Positions 1 through 5,122 are shown, counted from the first letter of the stretch. The stretch: 5,586 bases of DNA from Verrucomicrobiota bacterium (GCA_027620105.1 JAQCIA010000160.1:1-5586); one strand, 5' to 3'. The notes: generated from the letters alone by a model not told the origin. Numbers and translations are program-made.

Positions 1-406
1 GTTCGCCAATGATATCCAGATTCCACTGGAAGTGTTCACGCTTGCGCCCGCGGGTCATGCGCTCATAGCGGAAGCACTGGGCGATGGTAAACCACTTCAG
101 AGGAAAGGTCAGGCTGCCTTGGCGGGCGGCGATCATGCGCGCGAGGGTTGGGGTCATCTCGGGGCGCAGGGCCAGCTCGCGGCCGCTTTTGTCCTGGAAG
201 GTGTAGATCTGGTCGACGATTTCCTCACCGGATTTTCTCGTCAACAGGTCCAGGGTTTCCACAACGGGTGCATCGTAGGGTTCGAAACCGTGCAACTCGG
301 CCACGCGCCGCCAGGTGTCGAAGATGCGGTTGCGGAGCACCATGTCGGCAGGATAGAAGTCGCGCATGCCCCGCGGGGCGGCGAAGGACGGCTCAGCGGA
401 ACTCAT
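1..406 (-). CDS. hisS: Histidyl-tRNA synthetase, N-terminal part (cut by window edge)
   Basis: Class II aminoacyl-tRNA synthetase that charges tRNA-His with histidine in the cytoplasm. The first 135 codons are visible; the 3' part lies beyond base 1. Translation of the minus strand gives the usual HisRS opening (PRGMRDFYPADM, residues 11-22), the motif 1 region around residues 40-60 (FEPYDAPVVE), the ATP/histidine-site segment LRPEMTPTLAR (80-90) and motif 2 (CFRYERMTRGRKREHFQWN, 111-129, with the catalytic Arg at R113). The LRPEMTP and KWFTIAQCFRYERMTRGRKREH wording resembles plant organelle and PVC-type HisRS rather than the common bacterial LRPEGTA form; this is recalled family knowledge. 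The ATG at 406-404 lies 4 bases after the stop of the HU-like gene and has no clear Shine-Dalgarno, so translational coupling is likely. The missing C-terminal part should hold motif 3 and the anticodon-binding domain. Confidence 0.97.
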   Translation of the reverse strand, partial: MSSAEPSFAAPRGMRDFYPADMVLRNRIFDTWRRVAELHGFEPYDAPVVETLDLLTRKSGEEIVDQIYTFQDKSGRELALRPEMTPTLARMIAARQGSLTFPLKWFTIAQCFRYERMTRGRKREHFQWNLDIIGE

Positions 407-410
407 GCCG

Positions 411-692
411 CTAGCTTTTTAGAACCCGGGCCTTCATCACCTTGCCCGGTTTGAATTTCACGACCTTGCGCTCCGGAATTTCCACAACGTCGGTTGGACG
501 GTTGGGATTGCGGCCGATGCGCGCTTTGCGGCGCGTGATTTCAAAAACGCCAAAGTCGCGAAACTCGATGTGGTCGCCCTTCACGAGGGCTTCCGTCACA
601 TAATCGAGTGTTTTCTGAATCACCGTATAGACGTCTTCCTGGATGATTCCTGTTTCCTTCGATATCCGCACAACGAGTTCTCGTTTTGTCAT
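411..692 (-). CDS. HU/IHF-family DNA-binding protein
   Basis: A 93-residue nucleoid-associated protein, the normal size for HU or IHF subunits, which dimerise and bend DNA. The N-terminal helices (about 1-40, starting MTKRELVVRISKETG) are followed by the beta saddle (FRDFGVFEI, 44-52) and the DNA-contacting arm with G60-R61-N62-P63; P63 is the proline that intercalates between base pairs in this family. The end is V-K-F-K-P-G-K (78-84) and a short basic tail. The arm NPNRPTDVVEIPER differs slightly from the usual NPKTGE, and HU versus IHF cannot be decided from sequence alone. The frame stays open to 1175, but the start at 692 is fixed by the family's N-terminus and by a strong AGGGAGGG ribosome binding site 8 bases upstream. 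It is the first gene of a likely operon with hisS. Confidence 0.95.
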   Translation of the reverse strand: MTKRELVVRISKETGIIQEDVYTVIQKTLDYVTEALVKGDHIEFRDFGVFEITRRKARIGRNPNRPTDVVEIPERKVVKFKPGKVMKARVLKS

Positions 693-700
693 GGTCCCAA

Positions 701-708
701 CCCTCCCT
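701..708 (-). promoter_or_regulatory. Ribosome binding site of the HU-like gene
   Basis: The minus strand reads AGGGAGGG, an almost ideal Shine-Dalgarno, 8 bases before the ATG at 692. It decides between this start and the much longer open frame that reaches back to 1175. Confidence 0.85.
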
Positions 709-743
709 GATTTGCGCCAGATTCGCGCCTGATGCCGCGCACT

Positions 744-775
744 GCAACTGTCGTATTTCATCGCATAGCAACTGT
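744..775. repeat. Two GCAACTGT direct repeats 24 bases apart
   Basis: GCAACTGT occurs at 744-751 and 768-775. The copies flank the candidate -10 box of the HU-like gene, one lying near the predicted transcription start and the other in the spacer between -35 and -10. This is the position expected for a repressor site, but an 8-base repeat can also occur by chance. Confidence 0.3.
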
Positions 776-783
776 TTATGCAA
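755..783 (-). promoter_or_regulatory. Candidate sigma-70-type promoter for the HU-like gene and hisS
   Basis: On the minus strand, TTGCAT (783-778) and TGAAAT (760-755) are separated by 17 bases, matching the -35 at 3 of 6 and the -10 at 4 of 6 positions. They lie in the only AT-rich patch of the divergent region. Transcription would begin near 748 and give a leader of about 55 bases. Other pairings in the same patch (for example CATAAA as the -10) are nearly as good, so the exact boxes are uncertain. Confidence 0.35.
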
Positions 784-970
784 GTGAAAACGAAAACGTT
801 GTCGTCCTGCATCCGGTAATGGCGGCCTTGGAGCCATTTGGTGGGCGAAAGCGCGGGGGCCCGGCGGGTGCAAGTTGACGAAAACATGCGATCGGACGCC
901 GGGGGGGTGCCGTGCGATTCCGTGCGCTGATTGTAGGGGTTCCATCGTGGATATTTGATGCATCGGCCGC

Positions 971-982
971 ATCGCATGTGAT
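971..982. promoter_or_regulatory. Operator-like imperfect palindrome
   Basis: ATCGCATGTGAT matches its own reverse complement (ATCACATGCGAT) at 10 of 12 positions and overlaps the first two bases of the candidate -35 box of the lipoprotein promoter. A perfect 8-base palindrome, GATGCATC, lies just upstream at 957-964. The placement would suit a repressor or activator, but no regulator can be named. Confidence 0.3.
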
Positions 983-1009
983 GACAGACTGGCGCGCGAG
1001 TGTTAGACT
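981..1009 (+). promoter_or_regulatory. Candidate extended -10 promoter of the lipoprotein gene
   Basis: ATGACA (981-986, 5 of 6 to TTGACA), a 17-base spacer, and TAGACT (1004-1009, 4 of 6 to TATAAT) preceded by TGT, an extended -10 element. The predicted transcription start falls at about 1015-1018, on or next to the ATG at 1018, which would make the mRNA leaderless. That agrees with the absence of any Shine-Dalgarno before this gene. Confidence 0.5.
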
Positions 1010-1017
1010 GCACGAAT

Positions 1018-1350
1018 ATGAAATTGCTAGTTGCAAGTGGTATGCTGGTGCTGGCGCTGACGGTCACGTCGTGCCGCCAGGCCGATGTGCGTACGGCGGC
1101 AATCTTTGTGCCGGGCATGAAGAACGAGGCCTGCGCGAATCTGATTGTCAACCAGCTGGCGGTGTCGCAGGGCATTCATCCGACGCAGATCGTGGTGCGG
1201 CTGGAAGCGAAGACGATGGAAGTGCGATACGACACCTTGCGGCAGTCCCTGAAGAATCTGGAATACGCGGTGGCGGATGCAGGCTTTGATGCCAACGACA
1301 TTCCTGCGAACGAAAAGGTGCGCAATAACTTGCCGGAGGCGTGTCGCTAA
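1018..1350 (+). CDS. Small lipoprotein with a heavy-metal-associated (HMA)-like domain
   Basis: A 110-residue protein. Residues 1-19 form a lipoprotein signal peptide: MK, a hydrophobic stretch, then the lipobox V-T-S-C with C19 as the lipidated Cys, so the mature protein should sit on a membrane facing the periplasm. Residues 26-92 follow the beta-alpha-beta-beta-alpha-beta pattern of HMA/MerP-type metal-binding domains: TAAIFVPGMKNEAC, a helix, IVVRLEAKTMEVRYD, a helix, and YAVADAGFDANDIPA. The canonical MxCxxC loop reads M34-K-N36-E-A-C39, so the first Cys is replaced by Asn; a further Cys, C109, lies next to the C-terminus. Metal binding is possible but not assured. The ATG at 1018 is preferred because it starts the signal peptide exactly; a GTG at 1000 would add six residues (MLDCTN) and lie inside the probable promoter. 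The gene looks monocistronic. The fold call comes from pattern reading. Confidence 0.85.
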   Translation: MKLLVASGMLVLALTVTSCRQADVRTAAIFVPGMKNEACANLIVNQLAVSQGIHPTQIVVRLEAKTMEVRYDTLRQSLKNLEYAVADAGFDANDIPANEKVRNNLPEACR

Positions 1351-1374
1351 TCCGCCAGTTGCGCGCGGGTCTCG

Positions 1375-1398
1375 GCGCCAGGGATTTGGCGCAATTTT
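1375..1398 (+). terminator. Weak intrinsic-terminator-like hairpin
   Basis: GCGCCA (1375-1380), loop GGGATT, TGGCGC (1387-1392), then AATTTT. This 6-bp GC-rich stem with a short T run stands 24 bases after the lipoprotein stop. An alternative small hairpin, GCGCA-ATTT-TGCGC (1389-1402), would compete with it. The U tract is short, so termination may be partial. Confidence 0.4.
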
Positions 1399-1440
1399 GC
1401 GCAGATGGCTGCGCGTGAAGGTGCCGGCAGTCGCTCAGGC

Positions 1441-2328
1441 ATGAACGTGCTCATCAGTCAATTCCTGGATCACGTGGCGCTGGAGCGGGGGCTAAGCGCC
1501 AATACGCGTGAGGCCTACCAGTCCGATCTGCTCGCCTTCTCAACCTTTCTGGCCCGTCATGGCGTGCATACCTTCAACGCGGTTACGCGCCCTCATATTC
1601 TTGATTTTCTCACGGCGGAACGTGAGCGCGGACAGGCGGTGAGTTCGGTCTCGCGTCGGCTTGTGGCCATCAAGGTGTTCTTCGGGTTCTTGCAACGGGA
1701 AGGACTTATGGACCGCAACGTGACGGAAGCGATGGATTCGCCCAAATTGTGGCGCATTCTGCCCGGCGTTCTTTCGATGCGCGAAGTGGAGCGTCTGCTG
1801 GCAGGCCCGGACGGGAATGACCGCGCGGCCCTGCGCGATAAGGCGCTGCTGGAGCTGTTTTATGCAACGGGATTGCGTGTCAGTGAACTGGCTGGGCTGA
1901 CGCTGGACGATGTGCATTTCGATTCCGGGTATGTGCGTTGCGTGGGCAAGGGGAGCAAGGTGCGCGTGGTGCCGTTCGGCGAGCAGGCGCGCCGCAGCCT
2001 CGAACGGTACCTGGCGGAAGGGCGTGGGTTGTATACGAAACCGAGCACGGGCGGACATCTCTTCCTCACCAACCGTGGCAGTGGGTTTTCGCGCAAGGGG
2101 CTTTGGAAGCTCGTGCGGGGGTATGCACGCCGGGCTGGGATTGAGAAGCCGGTACACCCGCATACGCTGCGCCATTCGTTCGCGAGTCATTTGCTTGCGA
2201 ACGGGGCGCCACTGCGGGTGATTCAGGAATTGCTTGGACACGCGGATATTGCCACAACACAGGTGTATACGCATGTGGACGATGGCCGCCTGCGCCAGGT
2301 GCACCATCAGTTCCATCCGCGGGCGTAA
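1441..2328 (+). CDS. xerD: Tyrosine recombinase XerD
   Basis: Site-specific recombinase that, with XerC, resolves chromosome dimers at dif under FtsK control. The 295 residues contain the N-terminal SAM-like DNA-binding domain (about 1-90, beginning LISQFLDHVALERGLSANT) and the catalytic domain (about 110-290). All catalytic residues are present: R146 in YATGLRVSEL, K170 in GKGSK, H241 and R244 in HTLRH, H267 in LLGHAD, and nucleophile Y276 in TQVYTHV. The spacing and the ending LRQVHHQFHPRA match E. coli XerD (R148, K172, H244, R247, H270, Y279) closely, which favours XerD over XerC or a phage integrase. The frame opens at an ATG at 1405, but ATG 1441 aligns best with the family; neither start has a clear Shine-Dalgarno. 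The rnc start lies 68 bases downstream, so the two are probably co-transcribed. Confidence 0.93.
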   Translation: MNVLISQFLDHVALERGLSANTREAYQSDLLAFSTFLARHGVHTFNAVTRPHILDFLTAERERGQAVSSVSRRLVAIKVFFGFLQREGLMDRNVTEAMDSPKLWRILPGVLSMREVERLLAGPDGNDRAALRDKALLELFYATGLRVSELAGLTLDDVHFDSGYVRCVGKGSKVRVVPFGEQARRSLERYLAEGRGLYTKPSTGGHLFLTNRGSGFSRKGLWKLVRGYARRAGIEKPVHPHTLRHSFASHLLANGAPLRVIQELLGHADIATTQVYTHVDDGRLRQVHHQFHPRA

Positions 2329-2358
2329 GGCCGGGGCCGGTGTGTACGGGGAGATGGC

Positions 2359-2377
2359 GTGGCGCGGCGCGCGCCGT
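2359..2377 (+). promoter_or_regulatory. GC-rich hairpin in front of the rnc ribosome binding site
   Basis: GTGGCGCG (2359-2366), loop GCG, CGCGCCGT (2370-2377): six G-C pairs extended by two G-U pairs. It ends one base before the GAGGAA (2379-2384) that probably serves rnc as ribosome binding site, so it could influence rnc translation or mRNA decay. There is no T run, so it is not an intrinsic terminator. Confidence 0.4.
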
Positions 2378-2396
2378 TGAGGAAAGTGGGGATCGC

Positions 2397-3101
2397 ATGG
2401 GCATAAAGCGGGAACATGGTGTGCTGGAAAAGCGCATCGGCTATCGGTTCAAGGTGCCGGCGCGGTTGACGGAGGCGCTGATGCACCGTTCGTTCCGGTA
2501 TGAGAACGCGGGTATCGCCGTGGACAATGAGCGCCTGGAGTTTCTTGGCGATGCAGTCCTCTGCCTGCTGTCGGCGGCTTGCGTTTTTGAAACGCATCCG
2601 ACGATCAGCGAGGGTGAAATGACGGCGATGCGCGCCCGCGTGATCAGCGGGAAGGCGCTGGCTTGTTGCGCGCAGGACGTGGAGCTTGGAGCGTTTCTGC
2701 GCATGGGGTTCGGCGAAGAGCGGTCGGGCGGGCGGATGCGGCCGACGAACCTCGCGAACGCGCTGGAAGCCGTGATTGGGGCCGCGTTTCTGGATGGCGG
2801 GATCCGGGCGGCTGGTAAAATCTTCGATAAAGTTATTCGTCCGCGGTTGTCTGATTCTGCCAGTTCGGCCGAGCCGGACAATCCGAAGGGCATGTTACAG
2901 GAATATGCACAGGGGCTATGGAAGGCGAGTCCCACGTACGAACTCATCTCCACGGAAGGACCCGCGCATGCCACGGTGTTCACGGTACGGGTCACGCTGC
3001 CCGACAAACGCACGGCGACGTCCTCCGGGCGCAGCAAGCAAAACGCGGAGAGTGCCGCCGCCGCAATCATGTTACGTGATGTGTCGGCGAATGGCGTTTG
3101 A
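2397..3101 (+). CDS. rnc: Ribonuclease III
   Basis: Double-strand-specific endoribonuclease that processes rRNA precursors and structured mRNAs. The 234-residue length is typical. The endonuclease domain (about 5-150) carries the signature NERLEFLGD (44-52), giving E45, E48 and D52 as equivalents of E. coli E38, E41 and D45, and E74 (SEGEM) as the likely E65 equivalent. The second catalytic segment reads N121-A-L-E124 in NALEAVIGAAFLDGG where E. coli has D114-T-V-E117; the Asp-to-Asn change is in the raw sequence (codon AAC). A double-stranded-RNA-binding domain follows (about 162-230: NPKGMLQEYAQG to SGRSKQNAESAAAAIML). ATG 2397 is chosen because the family normally begins near here and GAGGAA (2379-2384) or GGGG (2388-2391) can act as ribosome binding site; the open frame extends upstream to 2340 with no family similarity. 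The stop codon overlaps the promoter of the tRNA-Lys gene. Confidence 0.96.
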   Translation: MGIKREHGVLEKRIGYRFKVPARLTEALMHRSFRYENAGIAVDNERLEFLGDAVLCLLSAACVFETHPTISEGEMTAMRARVISGKALACCAQDVELGAFLRMGFGEERSGGRMRPTNLANALEAVIGAAFLDGGIRAAGKIFDKVIRPRLSDSASSAEPDNPKGMLQEYAQGLWKASPTYELISTEGPAHATVFTVRVTLPDKRTATSSGRSKQNAESAAAAIMLRDVSANGV

Positions 3102-3126
3102 CATCCCGATTCTCTTTACCTAACGT
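3098..3126 (+). promoter_or_regulatory. Candidate promoter of tRNA-Lys
   Basis: A consensus -35 TTGACA (3098-3103) contains the TGA stop codon of rnc. After exactly 17 bases comes TAACGT (3121-3126), a weaker -10 with 3 of 6 matches. Transcription would start near 3133, about six bases before the mature tRNA. This would let the tRNA, and perhaps the genes after it, be transcribed independently of rnc. Confidence 0.55.
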
Positions 3127-3138
3127 CCGCAGTCCCGG

Positions 3139-3214
3139 GGGCCGTTAGCTCAGTTGGTAGAGCAGCTGGCTTTTAACCAGCGGGTCGCCGGTTCGATTCC
3201 GGCACGGCCTACCA
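3139..3214 (+). tRNA. tRNA-Lys, anticodon UUU
   Basis: A complete 76-base cloverleaf. The acceptor stem GGGCCGT (3139-3145) pairs with ACGGCCT (3204-3210), giving an unusual G1-U72 wobble at the end. The D arm is GCTC/GAGC around AGTTGGTA. The anticodon stem GCTGG/CCAGC encloses the loop CTTTTAA with anticodon TTT at 3172-3174, reading AAA and AAG. The variable loop is GGGTC and the T arm is GCCGG/CCGGC around TTCGATT. A73 is the discriminator, and CCA (3212-3214) is encoded in the gene. The D arm, anticodon loop and T loop closely follow E. coli tRNA-Lys as I remember it. It has its own probable promoter and could be co-transcribed with the acyltransferase gene beginning 70 bases later. Confidence 0.98.
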
Positions 3215-3235
3215 TCCCGACCATTCGGCGGGATG
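3213..3235 (+). other. Hairpin overlapping the tRNA 3' end
   Basis: CATCCCG (3213-3219) pairs perfectly with CGGGATG (3229-3235) around a 9-base loop. The first two stem bases are the last two bases of the encoded CCA. There is no T run after it, so it is more likely a processing or stability element of the tRNA precursor than a terminator. A second CATCCCGA at 3102-3109, before the tRNA, could pair with the same CGGGATG. Confidence 0.4.
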
Positions 3236-3284
3236 CCGCGACAAGGGGCCGAGAACGCTTGGGCAAGGTGTCTGACATCGCCGC

Positions 3285-4220
3285 ATGAGCCTCTGGAAGC
3301 AAATCCGCCGCATCTTCGAGTGCGTGTTGTTGCTCGTGGGGCTGGTCTGTATCCCGCTCCTGCCGCGTTGTTGCGTTCTCGGGCTGGCGCGTGTGCTGGG
3401 TGATCTGGTGCGCTGGGGCGGTTGGTCGCTGCGGCTGGTAGCACGCGCGAATCTGGATGTGGCGTTCGGCGCGACGCGCACGGATGCCGTGAAGGACGCG
3501 ATTCTGCGACAGGCCTATCGCCATTTCGGCCTCGTGCTGCTGGATCTCTTCTGGTTTGCCGTCTTCACGCGCCGGCGTCTGGAGCGACTCGTGACGTTTG
3601 ATGAATCGATCCGGCACTACCACGCGGCGAGTCCCGGGCTGATCGTGACCGGTCATTATGGGAACTGGGAGATCATGGGGCAGGCGAGTGCCCTGCTGGG
3701 CGAGCCGATCGTGAGTGTGGCCACGCCTCTGAAGAATCCGCTGGCGGAAAAGCTGATGGCAATGTTTCGGCGGCGCACGGGGCAGGAAATTGAGCGACGG
3801 GCGGGGGCTGGCAAGGCGATGTTGAAGGTGCTGCGGCGGGGCGGGCGGATGGCCGTGCTGTTGGACCAGAATACGCTTCCCCACGAGGGCGGGGTGTTTG
3901 TGCAGTTTTTCGGACTGCCCGTGCCGGCTTCACGTGCCGCGGCCACGCTGGCGCGGCATACGGATGCGGCGATCCTGCTGTCGCACAGTGTGGTTGAGCG
4001 CGGCGGGCGGTATCGGATATTTGTGCAGCCACCCCTGCGCATGGCAGAGGCGACGGATGCAGCCGTCACGCAGGAAATTGTCACGCGTCTGGAAGGGCTG
4101 ATTCGAGAGTTTCCGGAACAATGGTTGTGGATGTATAAGCGCTGGAAGTATGTTCCCGATGGTGTCGCGATATCGGGGTATCCGTTCTATGCGCGGTCGG
4201 AATCCAGCGAGGACGAATAA
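3285..4220 (+). CDS. Lipid A biosynthesis acyltransferase, LpxL/HtrB family
   Basis: Inner-membrane acyltransferase of the family that adds secondary acyl chains to the lipid A precursor using acyl-ACP. The 311 residues match the usual length of about 300. The N-terminus has a hydrophobic anchor (about 13-38) and the family's ANLDVAFG (55-62). The catalytic HX4E motif is H124-Y-G-N-W-E129 in VTGHYGNWE. Further family landmarks are KNPLAEKLMAMFRRRTG (150-166), the LLDQN...GGVFVQFFG block (192-210) and the terminal PEQWLWMYKRWKY (277-289), where most relatives have QWxWxHxRW. Which acyl chain or position it uses cannot be read from sequence, so no symbol is assigned. The ATG at 3285 gives a natural membrane anchor, but the nearest ribosome-binding-like stretch (AAGG, ending about 15 bases upstream) is distant. 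The short acidic tail SESSEDE is unremarkable. mtnP starts 26 bases downstream. Confidence 0.93.
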   Translation: MSLWKQIRRIFECVLLLVGLVCIPLLPRCCVLGLARVLGDLVRWGGWSLRLVARANLDVAFGATRTDAVKDAILRQAYRHFGLVLLDLFWFAVFTRRRLERLVTFDESIRHYHAASPGLIVTGHYGNWEIMGQASALLGEPIVSVATPLKNPLAEKLMAMFRRRTGQEIERRAGAGKAMLKVLRRGGRMAVLLDQNTLPHEGGVFVQFFGLPVPASRAAATLARHTDAAILLSHSVVERGGRYRIFVQPPLRMAEATDAAVTQEIVTRLEGLIREFPEQWLWMYKRWKYVPDGVAISGYPFYARSESSEDE

Positions 4221-4246
4221 GCGGGAATTCTGGAAAGGTGGCAGGC

Positions 4247-5122
4247 ATGATCGGAATTGTTGGCGGTAGCGGGTTGTATGCGCTGGAAGGATTGGAAGGT
4301 GTGTCGGAAAAGGTGGTGGACACGCCGTTCGGCAAGCCGTCGGATGCGTTCATCGTGGGCAAGCTTCGCGGGCGCGACGTGTGTTTCCTGCCACGGCACG
4401 GGCGCGGACATCGCATCATGCCCTCGGAGATTAATCATCGGGCCAATATCTTTGGATTCAAGTTGCTGGGCGCGAAACAGGTGCTATCCGTCAGCGCGGT
4501 GGGGAGCCTGCGGGAGGACCTGCGGCCGCGCGATGTGGTGCTGCCCGACCAATACTATGACCGCACGAAGCAATCCACAGGGCATACGTTTTTTGGTGAT
4601 GGCATCGTGGCGCATGTGTCCTTCGCGGAACCGGGCTGCAAAGCGTTGCGCCCCCTGATGGCGGAGGTCATTGCCGGCTGCGTGACGACGCTCAAGCGCG
4701 ATGTGCGGGTGCAGGCGCACGGAACTTATGTGTGCATGGAAGGGCCGGCATTTTCGACGAAAGCCGAATCGGGCGTCTACCGTTCGCTGGGGTTTGACGT
4801 GATCGGCATGACCAGTCTGCCGGAGGCCAAGCTCTGCAAGGAGGCGGAGATCTGCTACCAGGCCATGGCGATGGTGACGGACTACGATTGCTGGCATGAG
4901 ACGGAGGAACCGGTGACCGTGCAAATGGTGATTGGGCATTTGAACGCCAACACCGAACTTGCCAAAGTGGTGCTGCAGGCGTTGATCCCGCGGCTGCCCG
5001 ACGTGCCGGACTGCGGCTGCGGCGGGATGCTGGAACACGCGTTGCTGACGCCGCCGGAGGCCTGGTCGCCGGAAGTTGTGGCGCGGTTGCGTCCGTTGGT
5101 GGGGCGGTATCTGGAGCGCTGA
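4247..5122 (+). CDS. mtnP: S-methyl-5'-thioadenosine phosphorylase
   Basis: Cleaves 5'-methylthioadenosine with phosphate to adenine and 5-methylthioribose-1-phosphate in purine and methionine salvage. The 291 residues follow the trimeric MTAP/PNP family throughout: phosphate loop GGSG (6-9), PRHGRGH (49-55), NHRANI (63-68), SAVGSL (83-88), EGPAFSTKAES (165-175), the M188-T-S segment, and TDYDCW (211-216). D212 and D214 correspond to the adenine-contacting Asp pair of human MTAP; the guanine/hypoxanthine-specific PNPs have Asn at this site, so adenine nucleosides are the expected substrates. The start is ATG 4247, with GGAAAGG (4232-4238) 8 bases upstream; a GTG at 4238 overlaps that ribosome binding site and is rejected. 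It follows the acyltransferase by 26 bases and precedes comF by 4, suggesting one operon. The C-terminal stretch DCGCGGM (255-261) has two Cys with no obvious role. Confidence 0.95.
   Translation: MIGIVGGSGLYALEGLEGVSEKVVDTPFGKPSDAFIVGKLRGRDVCFLPRHGRGHRIMPSEINHRANIFGFKLLGAKQVLSVSAVGSLREDLRPRDVVLPDQYYDRTKQSTGHTFFGDGIVAHVSFAEPGCKALRPLMAEVIAGCVTTLKRDVRVQAHGTYVCMEGPAFSTKAESGVYRSLGFDVIGMTSLPEAKLCKEAEICYQAMAMVTDYDCWHETEEPVTVQMVIGHLNANTELAKVVLQALIPRLPDVPDCGCGGMLEHALLTPPEAWSPEVVARLRPLVGRYLER

Larger units (their letters stand above)
693..1017. other. Divergent intergenic region, no gene seen
   Basis: These 325 bases separate the minus-strand HU-like gene from the plus-strand lipoprotein gene. The outer parts carry the promoter candidates listed separately. 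The centre (about 800-940) is GC-rich with G runs (854-858, 900-907) and a tandem GAAAACGAAAAC at 785-796. Open frames across it, including the upstream extension of the HU frame, encode low-complexity Arg/Pro/Ala-rich translations with no recognisable domain or start signal. I see no tRNA, riboswitch or small-protein gene here. Confidence 0.6.

Noticed and set aside
850..907. G runs suggesting a G-quadruplex
   Set aside because: The runs are unevenly spaced and interrupted by long C-rich stretches; ordinary for this base composition.
1000..1017. GTG start six codons before the lipoprotein ATG
   Set aside because: It would lie within the -10 region, has no ribosome binding site, and adds residues in front of a normal signal peptide.
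693..1175. Upstream extension of the HU-like frame giving a 254-residue protein
   Set aside because: The strong ribosome binding site and the family N-terminus fix the start at 692. The extra residues show no domain and overlap the lipoprotein gene on the other strand.
1405..1440. Earlier ATG start for xerD
   Set aside because: The 12 extra residues (MAAREGAGSRSG) do not resemble the family, and the ATG follows directly on the terminator-like hairpin. Not fully excluded, because neither start has a ribosome binding site.
1540..2316. Minus-strand open frame of 258 codons opposite xerD
   Set aside because: Antisense shadow with no recognisable motif.
1441..2328. Phage or island integrase next to a tRNA gene
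   Set aside because: Length, C-terminus and residue spacing match housekeeping XerD. There is no att-like repeat of tRNA 3' sequence and the neighbours are core genes.
2329..2340. GGCCGGGGCCGG tandem after the xerD stop
   Set aside because: Simple GC-rich duplication of six bases with no further structure or T run.
3150..3884. Minus-strand open frame ending in a GRAGIEPATRWLKASCSTN-like peptide
   Set aside because: That peptide is the antisense reading of the tRNA gene, a known annotation artefact, and the rest is antisense to the acyltransferase.
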